64,000 nt of DNA from Brevipalpus yothersi. Taxonomy: Eukaryota; Arthropoda; Arachnida; Trombidiformes; Tenuipalpidae. The stretch's first letter is position 1, and the number at the start of each line of letters is the position of its first letter. Below are positions 24,512 to 39,500 of this stretch, piece after piece. Position numbers and translations under genes: made by a program. The stretch spans positions 36,292 to 100,291 of the forward strand of contig QZCP01000145.1 in the NCBI GenBank assembly GCA_003956705.1, written 5' to 3'. The notes beneath the pieces were generated by a model, which did not search any database, had not been told where the DNA came from, and saw only the letters and a list, made by a program, of their open reading frames with translations.

Positions 24512-25977
24512 TCTGCCTAGAATATCAGGCAAGAAAATTGTGAAATATCTTCTTCCTGGTAATGTAAGAATGAAGAGAGAGGACCTTTCTAGAAAGAGAG
24601 AAAAATCTAATTTACATGGATAAAACTATACTAGAACATTATTTACATACCATTTGAGTTATTAATGGTTGAATTAACTGCAGCATCATTGCTATTTAAG
24701 TTGCTCCGTGCAGTCCATACTATGGTTGATTCATTCAATGAATTACTTTTTGACCATCTTTCTTGCTGAGAAAAATCAATTCAAGGATTTGATCGCTTAA
24801 TTAAAAAATATACAATGTTCCCTTTGGAGAAAGTTTTTCGAGAATCAGTTTTCCTTGGACTCAATGGACCAGCATTCTTTCATCGAAAGATGAATAGAGA
24901 AGCAAATTGAGCAGAATAATTTTACACCAATCGGAAGTGAAAGACAGATTTCATTGTGAATTACTCGGAAATAAGTCAATTGTTTTCCTCTAGGGATGAA
25001 TAGAGAATAATAGGCGAAGAGATGATCATTTTAGTAACATTCGGTGACAGTGATGATGATAAATCGGTATCATTTAACACTCATCCTGGGAAGATCATCC
25101 CATGTTTTGGATCATGAATAATGTGCTCATCAGATTATGAGAAGTATTTTACATAATCTTTTGAGCATGTATCTTCTTCCTGTCTTTCTTTTTCCTTCTC
25201 TCTCACACTTCATCTTGCCTTTTTTTCACTTCCCTATATTGTCATAACCTCGGGGATGAAATCGATTTTTTTCGAGAAACATCCAGATACCAGAGAGAAA
25301 GATTTTCCCTTGAATCTATCTTCGGATCGATTCTATTCCGTTTTCTTTTTTCAAATTTGAAATTTGATGTTTATTGCTTGTGTTTTCTTTTGCATTAATT
25401 GATCAAAATCTGAGAATCTAATCGATTTCCATCTTCATATGATTGGTGATTCATTCCAGTCTCTTGTAAGATATCTATTGAGATCTTTTCCAAGCCATCA
25501 TGTAGAATTAAAATTTGATCGGAATGATTTTTTTACGATGGTACTCACGTATCATTCCGATATCTGTTTATTAATTGCATGAGTAATCAGAGAAATGATT
25601 TAGTTTCATTAAATGATCAGATTGATGAAGAGTAAGTCATTATAACTCACTCTTATAATGAATGTCACGCTGCCTATCTTGAAGTACCAGAATATTTCGT
25701 CTAATTGTCAGTAAAGTTTAAGTGCCATTTGAATTGACATCTACGCGAATAAAGTGAACTGATCTCGAGAATCAATTCGATAGCTTCAGATAATCCGTTA
25801 GCTTGGCAAACATGAAGGCACATATGTGAATTACTGAAAAATTATCATAGCCTAGATCATAGTCTACTGTCCTAATATCGATGGGTACCCGTGGATGGAT
25901 TTAGAAGGTCAACTAATGTCGATTTTGGACCGATTATTTAACTCTAGGCTCTATACTCTATGAGCCGATTGAGTATA

Positions 25978-26029
<52 letters not shown>

Positions 26030-27186
26030 ACGCAGGAAGCAGATTATTTTTCCAGCTTAACTTGGCCAAGCTTGCTTAGCAATATCAAACCTCATCTATA
26101 GAAAGATGTGAAATATATTTCGCCAGTCTCTCTCTCTCTCTCTCTCTTTGGTTAATCCTAGCTCAAGAGAAAAGTCAAACAAAAGGCGGCCAATTCCGGG
26201 TATATGCTCGATATATATATTCAAAATTGGGGAGTCAAGTGAGAGTCAAAGATAAAATACGGATATAGATTAGGGATGCTGGATGATTTGATTGCTGGTC
26301 GAGTGGAACGTAAAAGTGAATGATAAAAGTGTTGCTTGAAATTGTATTCAAGCACCTGTTGTTATGCATTCTATGCAAATTATTGATACGAAAAAAGCTG
26401 AATGGCTGATGTCAAATCGGAAGGATGAGGAGAGTGGAAGAGAGAGAAGCAAAAGTGTGGATAAGGAAATGAATGAAAGTTTTATGGAATATCATCATCA
26501 TTTCTCGTGGATCGATGGTTTTTCGATGCTTCCATCCCGATTGATCGCTCTTATCGTGCTCACCGATCAATGAGAACAATTTGCTCAGCTTCATTGGCCA
26601 AACTTTTGTTTTCAGCATCTCTAAATGCTTCTCTTTCTCTCTGTACTCAAAAATCCCCATACACACATACACGCATCATCTGATTCGTTGATTCTGGAAC
26701 CTCTTTCAGCTCATCTCAATAGTTTTTGTCTTCTGGAAGAGTTTCCTCATGCTCCAGCTAAGCTGTACAGTATGTTTCCACTGAATACACACATACACCT
26801 TATAGGATATCAACATAATCGGCCTGAAAATGGAAAACAAAGCTACTACCACCACTATGATATTATGGCATAAAAAAAATCACTCGGCCTGTCATCCATA
26901 ATCCCCAAGCTGACATGGTCAATTCAATAGATTTTCGGCCTCATTTCCGATTGTATACTGTTATTCAGACTTTGCCTGTTTGATGTCTGTGATTAAACGC
27001 ATACTCAAAGAATCACATACACATATATACAGAATGCAAGGCAAGATCATCAGTTTCATTCATCCTTCAGACTTGCCAATCTTTTTCCCTCCTCCTCCTC
27101 CTTTTCCAACACTATGGTGAATCGACAAGTGAATTGAACTATTTTTTCGGGCCCACTTCTGATGATCGCTAGCTTCTGAATTTTGG

Positions 27187-27239
<53 letters not shown>

Positions 27240-27331
27240 CTTATTCATGGCCCATCGAGCCATCACACATGCTAGGTCCACTTGCTTTGCTTCTATCTCA
27301 ACTTTTTAGGCATTTGATGCATGATTGCAGG

Positions 27332-27382
<51 letters not shown>

Positions 27383-29251
27383 ACTAAAATCTCCACTTGG
27401 GACCTCTTTCATGGGTCCTTTCTCTCTCTCTTTTCCCGATTATCCGTAGAAGATTGTGTGTAACACCGTTTAGGACGCGTGCTAAAATGGCTTGCCCGTA
27501 AAAAAGTGGGACTTCAATAGCTTCTCTCTTTCTTCGGATCGGCAACATTTTTTGGCTTGCTTTCATAGTTTGACGCGTGATCTGCACGCTTTCATCAGTT
27601 TATATACAAATTTATATCAATTGGTTTCACCTCATATCCATCATTCTCCATAGACTTGGGCACATAAAATATTGTCTACACATTCTGAAGGGAATCAGTC
27701 TCTAGAGGCTATCATGTAGGCTGTTCGAAGGGGGCGCACACATACTATTCGTTATTTTCACTGAGGTTTTTTAGCACCTTCTTTCATCGCATACAATCTG
27801 ATTGATTTAAATCATGATACTAACAGTACACATGTGTCCCTATCTTCGACACAGTATCATCAACAATGTACACGTATTCCACTATAACTAAATAGATATG
27901 GATCTAAATCTTTCCGTGGTCGGCCTAGCACGTGCATAGTGGCTCGATTAACTTTGAAATGAAGCTCTCAGCATAAAAGTTCGCGGTTCTCTCTTCCTAT
28001 ACAACTTTGATCACTTGCCTGATTTTCAGATACATTTCAATATTCAATTACTACTACTACTTTTTTAATGTGTGTTAAGCTGAAAAGATCTAGATAAAAG
28101 ATTTAGAGAACATGAGAAGAGAGAGATTGAAAAGATTTTTTAACCTCATGAGGTTTACCTCAAGCGTTTCTCATCGGAAAGGACACGCGTTTATGATCCC
28201 AAATTTTGTGGAATAAAATGATGATGATAAATCAGCATCACACTTTATGATTCTTTCGGTTTGATTGCTCTTGAAATTTATTTGGTATTCAAATATGATG
28301 AGAGTATGAGAAAAAAATTGTTCTCCCTCTTGATAGCAAGCAGATTAGGTGTCTAAAAGTTTCATGCTTCATGAGATTATCTTTTGATCAAATATATGCT
28401 GATCGGAAAATTTTCAATCCTGAGAATTTTGATGTTTATTTTATTCCATTTTGATGGCTCATTGATGAGGTCAAAATTCAGTGAATTCAAGTTACAGTTA
28501 ATGTAGCTAAAATCTGCCAATCGAAATGATCATCTTAGAATTGAATCTTGCTCCCTAGAAGATCATCAGAAAAGAGGAATGATGGGCCAGATCCTCAGAA
28601 TTTCCATTGAAGAAACCTTAGTGACTATATTGATCATTCTTTTATCATCATCTTGAGAAAGAGAGAAAAATTCAAACTTGAGTGAGATTGATTGTTCTTT
28701 TTCTAATTATCTTGACTCAAATTCCAATGATTTTCATCCATCATCTTATCCCTATTCCTACATACGCACACCCATCATACTCATCCAAGGAAAGTTTGAT
28801 GTTCTTATGTCGACTTCCAAAGACTGATGATACTTGGAGATGATCTTTTTTCTACCAGTCTAAGGCATTTTTCTCTCTTCCTGTTCCTCTTCTCTCTCCC
28901 TCTCTTTCACTCTTTACACTTGATCCGAAGCTCTCAAAAGTGACAAATTATGGGCCCAATCTAGCAAGTAATCTTTTTGCCTGTTTGCTTATATTAGAGA
29001 TTCAAGATAAACACAGTTACTAACCATCAAGCTTCTCGCTCACAAGGTAAACATTATCCTCATCAACTTTCCTCTCTCTTTCTCTCTACTCTTTCGTCTT
29101 CTGCTCTTCATCTCTCTTCCTCTCTCACACACACTCCAACATCTTCATTCACTCCTCTTGGAAAGTGAAATCTTTTTCTCTCCAACCACTTGAATCTCGT
29201 AACCGTTATTCAACACATTCCATAAAGAGACAATTTTTCTCCTTCTTGCAT

Positions 29252-29318
<67 letters not shown>

Positions 29319-30566
29319 TTCTATCTTCTCTTCTTACCCCTTGTCCATACGTATTTATGCTTCTCTATTATTTTTTAGGCAATCAATAAGATTTTCAGTT
29401 AACTCTAATTCCATGATCGAAAACCAAAAGATGGTGACTTACTGGCTTGTTTGCATCACTGTTTGATCATCTCAAGACTGAGCTGCCCCCGTAAAGGATA
29501 CTTTTCCTCATGGCTCGCTTGCTCTCTTTTACCTCTCTTTCTGATATATTTGATACCATGTTTAATGCCTCAGTAAATATGGTCCCTCATCCGTTCACCA
29601 AAGTGTGTTCCAGGCTTTCACAAGAGTTTTTCTATGAAGAAAAACACTTTGCTCCAAAAATAAGTGTTATGAGCTAGAAAGTTTTGTGCGTAAAAGTCTA
29701 CAAGCTTTCCAGAATTCCAGAATTGCGTTCAGAAGAGCAAGACGAGAAGCTAATCGCTTCTTCTTCTTCTTCTTCTTTTAACATGATGGTGAAGATGCTT
29801 GCTCATCAAGATCTTGGAAAACATGTTCACTTGCGATGAACAGTCACAGACTCATAAAGCTAGGGAATTCTGTGAATCGATGAACTGTTTTCCATTCTCT
29901 TATCAACCAGTAGTCTTGAGTTCACAAGTTTGCATGTGAATTCTGATCTATCTATATTCCCTTACTAGATGCTTGAAAATTTTTGGTCAAATCGAGCATG
30001 ATATTTGTTCAACAGCTGAAGAGGTTGTTCACTATGTATGTGAATCTGAAATCTTTGCTCACACGAAAACACACAAGTTTTTCTCAACTCTTCCTGAACA
30101 CCCATAGGGCAGTCATACGTATTTGAAGCCATGAGAAAGTCTCAAATAAGGTTCTTGGTGACTAAGAAGAGAGAGAGAAAGCTGAATCCTAATCTATTCG
30201 GGTGATTAACTGATATCAGGACAAACATAGCCACACGGCATGAATCCGATGGCTTGTATTGGAAAAGTGCCGTGTCCCTCTCACTAGGCAAATATTGTCT
30301 CTGGTTAGTAAACTACAGTTATCCATACCCCAACCGTGTATCAATGTGTGTGTGTGTGTGTGTATGTCCCAAAGTGTGTGTCTGTATAGCCATCTTTTCG
30401 CAGTCTGTGGCCTCAGGTCGCTTCCCGAAAAGGGTCACCAGTGAGTGGCTCATAAAATTTATTACAATTCAAGCTCCAACTCCAGGAGGTTGCACGAGTC
30501 ACCCACAGGCATCGAATGTGCATAAATATATATTGACGGTGTGAGAACGTTCAATTCTGATAAGAA

Positions 30567-30644
<78 letters not shown>

Positions 30645-30651
30645 AGAGAGN

Positions 30652-30705
<54 letters not shown>

Positions 30706-31905
30706 GATAATTTGCTAGCCAGTTTTACGATAACGGTATTTGAATAACGTATGCATATCCACTTTTTGGGAGCAAGAGTACACGAATGAATTCAATTTTC
30801 AATACTCTACTTGAATCGAAAGATTGAAATTTCTAATTTCTCGATATGATTGAGGAAGAACTCAATTTGAACCTCTAGATTGTTGGTAGTATTGATGAAA
30901 ATCCATCTCTTCATGGATGAAGTATCAGAAATCCCGATTCATTCTTGCAGGTAATCTACAATAAGTTGAATAGACAACGAAAATCATTTTGTTTATGATT
31001 TTCATGCCTTCATTCCAGAGATTGCTCTTTCCATTTGTACAGAAAATAACATGTTTTGGCTGTTTTGGACTAGATTTTCTATTTTTAGGGTACATCATTT
31101 GGGGGTAGAAAATTGAGATCATACACAGATTGAAATCTAAAAGAGCAAATTTATTATTGACCTCGAATTTTAGATTGGTTTAGCCTGACGAGAATTGTGG
31201 TTTACAGTAGAATTTTTTCAATTATTTCCCTCAATTTATTGTCCAGAAAATGTCAATTATCTTGGTTAAGGGCCCGTTGCTTGGCTACATACTAAAAATT
31301 TGAATTTTGATCTATCATTATTTCTCCGATTCATTCATTGTTGTCTATTAAAAAAATTTTCCTCTTCCCTCTCTAATAATTCAAAAAACCGACCGTTATG
31401 TTGAGCTACCATAGTAGTTGCCATGGTTTATTTTATTTGGGGAGAAAATATTTCAATTATCAATTCGCTTTCAGAGCTCCCGACTAAACTAGACAAGAAT
31501 TTCATTGTGGAAAAAAATTGATTCACTACTCCAAGACTTTACTCATCACTTTAAGCGTTGATAGATTTTGTTCTCAATCTATTCCCAACACAGAGCTCAA
31601 AACTCCCTGAAAAACACTTTTGTCATCAGGATTTCATATATTCAAAATTCAGAGTTTTCCTTCTTCTCTAATTCCAAAGATTACCTAACATTTTTCCCCT
31701 CTAAATTTTGATCTTTTGGTCTCCAAATCGTGATCAGAAAGTAGAATTTTCCATCTCTCATCATGGATGAATATTATTTACCATATTCTCTGTTTTCTCT
31801 CTCTCTCTCTCTTAACGCTTTTGGAAGCTTCTCCAAAATTTTCATCCATCCCATGATGTCTTTTGACTTCATAATGGAGACACCGAACCAGTGATACCCC
31901 GAAAA

Positions 31906-31949
<44 letters not shown>

Positions 31950-34900
31950 AAAAGAAGAAGCTCAAACTTTCATGATATACACATTTAGAATGTGAAGCGC
32001 GAAGGTGGTTAATTGAAATTGATGCACCACATTCAATCCTCCCATGGACACATACACACACTCTTTCATGCCTCTCTCTTTCTTTTTCTCTCTTTCCATG
32101 GGAGCAATCAAATTGTTGCTTCTCTTTTCTCTATTCTAAGGCTTCACCCAGTTGGCTTGACTATTTCTCGCTTTCATCCAACCACCGGGATCTTTTCAAA
32201 TCGTGGATCAAACCCCAACGGTGGTAAAAGAATATCCACAGGGATTCCCTCTCTCTTTCTTTCTTTCTCTCTCTCTCCCATGCCCATATTCTTGTCAATT
32301 CATAGTCTGCTTAGATGCAAGTGATTCAACTATACTTTCTTTTTCGCCTGACTCTTGTCAAAAGAGAAAAGAAAAGGGACGAAAAATTCAAGTATTCTTC
32401 TCAGAAGATGGAAAACTTTTCTGACCATCAGATAGGGTACGGATATTCATATATGAGACATACGATAGAAAAGAGAGAGAGAGAGAGCTCCATACAACGG
32501 AAGTAAGCAATGGATAAAATAAAATAAAATCAGGAATTCCAACTATTTCGCATCTATCCATTCTTGAGCCTTTTTCCTTGAATTTTTGACTCAACCATCT
32601 TTTCGAGATATTCCTACAGAAAATTCCAGTCTTCCAACTTCTTTCCCCCACCTACGAATGTTCAAATATGGTTGTTTCCCTATACCATTCTGCATTTTAT
32701 TGGAAGCTACTGCAATGAAAAGTAGCTTACAGTAAGATTTACGCACACCGTGAACAAAATGAAGACAATCGATCCTGATACCAACCTGAATGATCTGTGA
32801 AAAGATTCCAAACTCCAGATTTCTAAGATGTTCAAATCTTGAGCTTCGAACTGAACTGAACCATGGATGCGGGAAGAAAATGTATCGAAGAAGTTTTTCA
32901 CGAGAGCAAATTCAATCGCTGATGATTATTCTGATTCTGATCTTTTCTTTTCCACCTCTTTTCTGCATCTCATTCAATATTCTCTCTCTTCTTTTCTCTT
33001 TTATTCGTTTATCTTGAGCCTCACTTTGTATGAACATTGATTCAGCTCAAGTGAAACAATGCAAATGAATTCCTGGTTTGTCATCATGGCAACCAGCTGA
33101 TTTGTGAATCAAAGTGAGAAACGAGAAGAAGGAGGAAACATCCTGGAATGGTGGACAGATTTTCATCTCGACGATTCATCCTTTTCTTGTTCGCTTCACA
33201 GCATCCGCATCAGTGATCAGAGAGAAAAAGGCATGAAGAAGAGGGAAGAGCATGGAGAGCAAAATGAGGGTGGTGAAAAGCAAGTGATAGAGAACGAGAA
33301 AATCGAGAGGGTGGCCAAGGTTTTAACCTCTTGTTTTGCTCCTCTTTTGCTAGATTTTCCGTTACCGTTAAGCCTCTTTTATACTAGGATTATAACACCG
33401 AATAGTGATTCCAGGGAGAAAGAATCTGTTGATATATATAAATCGACAAAGAGAGAGAGAGAAAGTTTCTCTGAGATGTTCCACCAAGATGGTACCTACA
33501 CATCTATGGTATAAGCCACTATAAGTAGGATAGAAAAGAGAGAGAGAATCTGATTTGGATGACTTTCTGACAAAATGTGTGACAAATCCTTTTTCCGGAA
33601 TCGATTTTCAACAGACTTTGATACTCTTGAGTTTCGAATGTTTCTCTCCTCTTTATTCATTTCTAGATACAGTGCTAGAGAAAGAGAAACAGAAAGCTTT
33701 TCAACTTTCCACAGGATTTTTTTTCTCTCCTCCTCCTCCTCCTCTTCTTCTGCCTCCTTTCTTCATCCTATTCACATCACTCTCTTCCCTTCATTCTCGG
33801 ATGCTGTGCTTTGATTCTTCCAGTGTTATTGATCTTCCGTCTGGATCTACACTTTTCACTCTCCAGCCCTAGAGAAGTCAGTCTTTTTCTCGCTTTTTAT
33901 GCTAGGCAATTGAATGAGAGACAAAAGATCGCTAGCTTTTCCATCTCCATCAGCGTGTACAAGTGTATGTATGTGTGTGTGTACTGTTGATCTTACAGCA
34001 TTGTAGAATATACAGTATTTAAGCAACTCAATTCCGCTTCTGATGGATGACTTTTTGGCCATGTATCAACTCAATTTGGGTTCGTGCATGAGGCAAGGTG
34101 GCTTGTTGGTGGAAGTGAATATATTCAGATTTCATGTAGATTGTGTTACTCTCTCTTTTCTTCCTCTCTCCTTCTTTTAGATCCATCTTGTTAACCTCGA
34201 CCCCATCTCTTTACCACTCAATTTTAGTTCAGGTCAAATTTGTTGATACTATCACCAATACCGATCTGTTGCTCACATAGTCTCCATCACTATATGGTTT
34301 CAGCTCAAAAACACTGTTCATTTGAATGAACGAAATAGATAGATTGCATAATGAAGATCGTGTACACCCGGAGCGTTTGATAGTGAAGCCATTGAACGAT
34401 ATTTTGATTCATTCAACCGATCATTTTATGTAAAGGAAGCCATCAGTGAACATAGAGGTGAAAGGTTAAAGTTAACCAGAAGAAAGAGAGAGAAAACCTT
34501 CTCCTAGAAAGAGATCATGTGTCAAGGGCTGTTGGTCTCTCTCTCTGACTGAACCAGAATTTTGAATCAGATTATCATGCTAGAAAGATTTGTGAGTATC
34601 TTTCACACAAACTTGCTCTGTGTGTCGATATTTCATGAGCTGTTGGCCAGAATTGATGTTCCATGATGATTGATAAATGGAACCTCAACTTGCCTCATGG
34701 TTCCTGGTGAAAGAGAGAAAATACTTCTCTCTTTATGCTCCGATAATTGTATGATCCATTGAACTCGAAGATTGTCTTCTTTCCTTGGAATTAAGGTGAT
34801 ATTGTTCTGTTATCTGTTCATCATCAGATAAATATGATGAGTGTAGGTATGGAAAAATTTCTTGGCCCTAGAATCGATCAATGAGGTAGAGAGAGAAAGA

Positions 34901-35832
34901 TTTTTGCTGTTTCGATCACAATTCAGGTTGGCAAGTGAAGATGTGTACTAGATGATACACATTCTTCATTCTTAGAATTCTTCTTCTCATCAAGAAAATA
35001 CCAAATTAAGTCGATGAACACTTGTTTTGCTGGAATTCTCTAGCAAAACGAATGTTGAGATTCATGGTGGATGATCTGAGAGATTTTGGAAGAGTCATTA
35101 GTCTTGGGAAAAGATTCCACTTTGCACTTGTATCTGGACTATTGTTCTAGAACAAATCAAGCTGAAAATGTAAAATGATCAAACTTCCGATTGATCACTT
35201 GTTGCTCGAGTTTTCGTTGATAAGTTCACCTCAAAACTGTTAAAAGTCCCTTTTTCCATACTCTATGCTTTTATTGCTATTCTCTCACCATATGAGAAAA
35301 CAAAGACACACTAGATTGCTTTGAAATTTGCTGGATTATTATTATTATTTAATTGACGAGAAAAAGATATCATTTACTATCCACTAATTTCTTTCCACAG
35401 ATTATATGGCGCAAAGTGTACAGGCTGCTGTGAAATCATTCCATCAACCGAGATGGTGATGCGAGCATTGGACTCAATTTTTCATTTAAATTGTTTCACG
35501 TGTGTTGGTTGTGGTAAACAGTTGAAAAAAGGTGACCAATTTGTCATGAGATCAGGCCGATTATTTTGTAGGCCAGATTTTGAGAAAGAACTCGCTCTAC
35601 TGCAAATTCCCTCTCAACCAAGTAAGTGACTATTCCTAATTCAGTGTAAATCAAATTGTATAATTCTTACCCAAGTTTCTGTGCAATGAGTTTTTTTTTC
35701 ATACTTCACTGCGATGATACATCTGCTTGAGTTGTTCTCGAATATTGATCTCCTCTTCTGAGCAAATTCCTTATTTTTCTCTCTGTCCCTCTTCCATTTG
35801 CTCTTGAATCACCTTCTCAGCATCCACTCGTC

Positions 35833-35926
<94 letters not shown>

Positions 35927-35980
35927 TGCTCTCCTATTTCTCTTTCAGATGAGCAACTAGCCGTGAATAATCATCAACAT

Positions 35981-36032
<52 letters not shown>

Positions 36033-36530
36033 CTTAAGCAGACGAAGCAATTCCTATGATGCAAGGAATGTTAAGAATCATAAGAATGTGATCTTATCCG
36101 TGGATGCTGTTTCAGGTTATCTCTGTACCAGTGATGGGGAGAAGAGAGAAAAGAAAAAGGATGAAGGATCGGAATCAGAAGTGTAAGAGGGGGAGAAAGA
36201 TGTGAACAAGAGAAAGATTATAAATTATTGAATTCAATGAGATGGCCAATTTAGCATGAAAGCCAACAAGAAATCGACTGTAGATAACAAAAAAGCGGCT
36301 TGGATGTGGACTCAATGCGATCAATCTTTCGCTGGATTGTCAGCATCTCGTTTTGATCATCATAGATCATGGCTAGGCTTTTTGCCGTCATATGGAGAGA
36401 AAGAGAGAGAGAAAGAGAAAGAGGAGGAAGGAGGAGGATGGAGGAGGTGGATGCCTATTTGGCCCTCTCACCCTCGATTGCCCTCCGTTTAGCAGTTTTA
36501 GGCCTTGTTGAGCTGCTGAAAAGAGTCTTT

Positions 36531-36585
<55 letters not shown>

Positions 36586-39500
36586 GAATAGAAAGAGAGA
36601 GAAAGACAAGGATCAATCGAGCATCAAATGTATTCTCAATGGCTTGATATTTTGTGTGTTGATTCGACTAGCTATTCGTTTTGCTTCGTTGTTTCTCTCT
36701 CTCTTTCTTTCTTTCTCTTTCTTTCCCTCTCTTACTTTTATATCACGGTGAATAATTTGGGAAAGTTGACACTTTTTTATCTGATTTCGAAATTGAATCA
36801 TTCTGATCATGGATACATCGTAATAAGCATGCAAATTTATGATACACAAGATTCTTGTTGTGATTTTACCTTTTTCCGCAAGTGTGAAACTGTTATAACA
36901 TAGCCAAGTTGAAGGCAAAATTTTTTATGTTAAGTATAGAAAGGTGCACGAGAATTTATTCCCTTCGTATTTGAATCTATTTCCTCATTTTTCTCTTGAA
37001 TTTATTAACTCTTCACTGCTTATCTGTGAAAATGATGAGATGAACTATATTACTGAAAATCAATCCCAGAAACTTGCTTCCAAATAAGATTAATGAACAT
37101 CATGAAAACAGTAAGAAAAGATTCACACAATAAATTAATCTTTTTCAGGTGAAAATACTATCATTCCGAGCGCTAATAATCAAAACAGTCCAGTTCCTCC
37201 CAATAATCATCACAATGGTTTATCAGGAGGAAATTCAGTGAATCAGAATGGTATTGGAAGTTCCCAGAGACAAGATGGTCGAAGGGGTCCTAAAAGGCCG
37301 AGAACCATACTGACCACTGCTCAGCGTCGAGCGTTTAAGAATTCTTTTGATGTTAGCCAAAAGCCATGTAGAAAAGTGAGTTAACCTATTTACATCATCA
37401 TGCTCTCTATCTAACTATGATTGAATAAAGAATCAATTTGAATATTCTTTCAAATACGAACTTGATCAAATTAATTGTGATCTTAACTGGATATTTTCTT
37501 ATTCAAATAGGTAAGAGAAGCATTAGCTAAAGAAACTGGGTTAAGTGTTCGAATCGTTCAAGTTTGGTTTCAAAATCAGAGAGCTAAGGTAAATTCAAAA
37601 ACTTTTCATGAGACGAGAATTAATTATCTCATGTATTAAAATCCTCTCTTTCTTCCTACTTTCCCCTTTGTTTGTCCTCGAAAATCTCAAAAATTTTAGC
37701 TCAAAAAAATTCAACGTAAACAGCAGCAGCAAATGCAACAGCAGTCCATGCAGCATTCGAATAATAGTGATTCAAATGGTGGTCAATCAGGAGACAAGTC
37801 CACAATGGACAAACTTTCACCCTACTCTTCACGAATGGGTCAAAATGGTAATGGTCATCTGAGTGATTCGTCAGCCGATTCACCAAGCTTCTCAATGGCA
37901 CCCATTCAATATCTGGCCCACAGTCCTGATGGTGAGCATTTTAAGGGTTTCCTCTTCACTTTGAATGCACATGCTTAAGGTTCACTTTCCAGCAGACATA
38001 CATACAATTACTATTATTATTTAATCGCATTTTTTCTCATTCATTGATATAACTTCCTTCTCTAAGCAATAATATAGAAGTTCCCAGTATAGCTCCTTTC
38101 CCTGAGAAATAGTTCCGAACAGAACGATTATGATTCTGGATTCTCATCTTAGGCACTAAGTTTCATCTTTCTCCACCAATTTCTTTCTTACCCTCATTGA
38201 TCACAATTTAGAGTGATTCATGGTCTCATGTTAGTATGGCCCATTACATACTGATGATCATCCATTTAAGATTGTTAATGATGATATCAAATAATCGTTC
38301 GGGTCAAGTAGAAGCTAAATATCATTCCATAGAATTGGTCAACTTTTGGTCATCATCGTGTTATTTGGGGAAAGGAAAGTTCACTCATTGGGTGGTCACT
38401 ATCTTGTGGTGAAGAGAAATAATTCTAAGACACACAATCAAGGCTTATCGAGCTGGTGTGCGTGTGTAAGCAATCTAATAGGAATTGGATTCGTTTTTCG
38501 ATGACCAAGAAAAACAATCAAATAGGTCAAAAGTGGTTTAACATGGAGGATTAAGGAAGTGTAGATTCTGGTGAAACTGATGCTCCAAAATGGTCATTTA
38601 CTAGAAGTTACACACACAAACATACTGATGAGAGATGAGAGATGAGAGAGAAAATCAAGCGTTGATCAGGATAATGGCCTTGTGTGTGAACGTGCTCAGA
38701 CTACAGCATTTAAAAATAGTATATTTCCGAGAATTCTCACACAGGGAGACAGAATACAATCTAGTACCTGATGAAGAGTGGTCATGTTGATCTCTGTTCT
38801 GATGTGAGTGCTGTGTATTTAACGTTGGGATCTAAGAAGAATAGTATTTGTGGTGAATCAGAAAAGAATAGCCTTAAGATGCTAGGATTGACCATCTCTA
38901 TATGATCAGAAAGAAGTTCGATGTACATTGTTTGGAAAACTAAACTTAGCTTCGAGGTGAAGCTGATGTAGTAGAGTAGCGGATATTACATGAATATCCA
39001 CCATGAATCCTGCATCACTTTCCGTTTTTATTTCTCTCTCTTTCTCTTTCTATCTTTCTCTTTCTCAGTATCTTTCATTCTTATTTGTGTATTCAGAATT
39101 CGCACCTATTCCTTATCCACCAGAAAGATTTTGCATTCCTTTTGAGATCCTTTTTCCTTTTCATCTTATATGGAGCTTTCCGAGAAAGGAGCTCTAGATG
39201 TGTATATACCTCAGCCAGTAAACCAGAAAATCTATGATCTCATGAGAATTTATATTCTCAGAAAAACTCTATCCTCAATCCTCTTTCTATCTCTTTCACT
39301 TTCTTCAGGTTCATACTATTCTCCGCACGGAGATGGATATTCCAAAGGAGATTTGGGAATGGACAGTGAGACAAGCTTAGGTGGATTAGAGGATGTTCTT
39401 CATCAAAGTGGTACAAGTAATGGTGATGAGAGTAGTGGTATCCATCAAACAATGGACCATCCCAATCATCCATCGAACATTTCATCCATTTTTACCACCT

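Larger units (their letters stand above)
21666..35400 (+). other. 13.7-kb first intron of the LMX1-type gene
   Basis: Starts GTAAGT directly after the LIM1 exon and ends TTTCCACAG before the LIM2 exon. No coding exon with an LMX1 reading frame or other recognisable protein is seen inside. It carries the densest set of CT and GA arrays in the window (listed separately). It splits LIM1 from LIM2 and is a natural place for enhancers. Confidence 0.9.
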
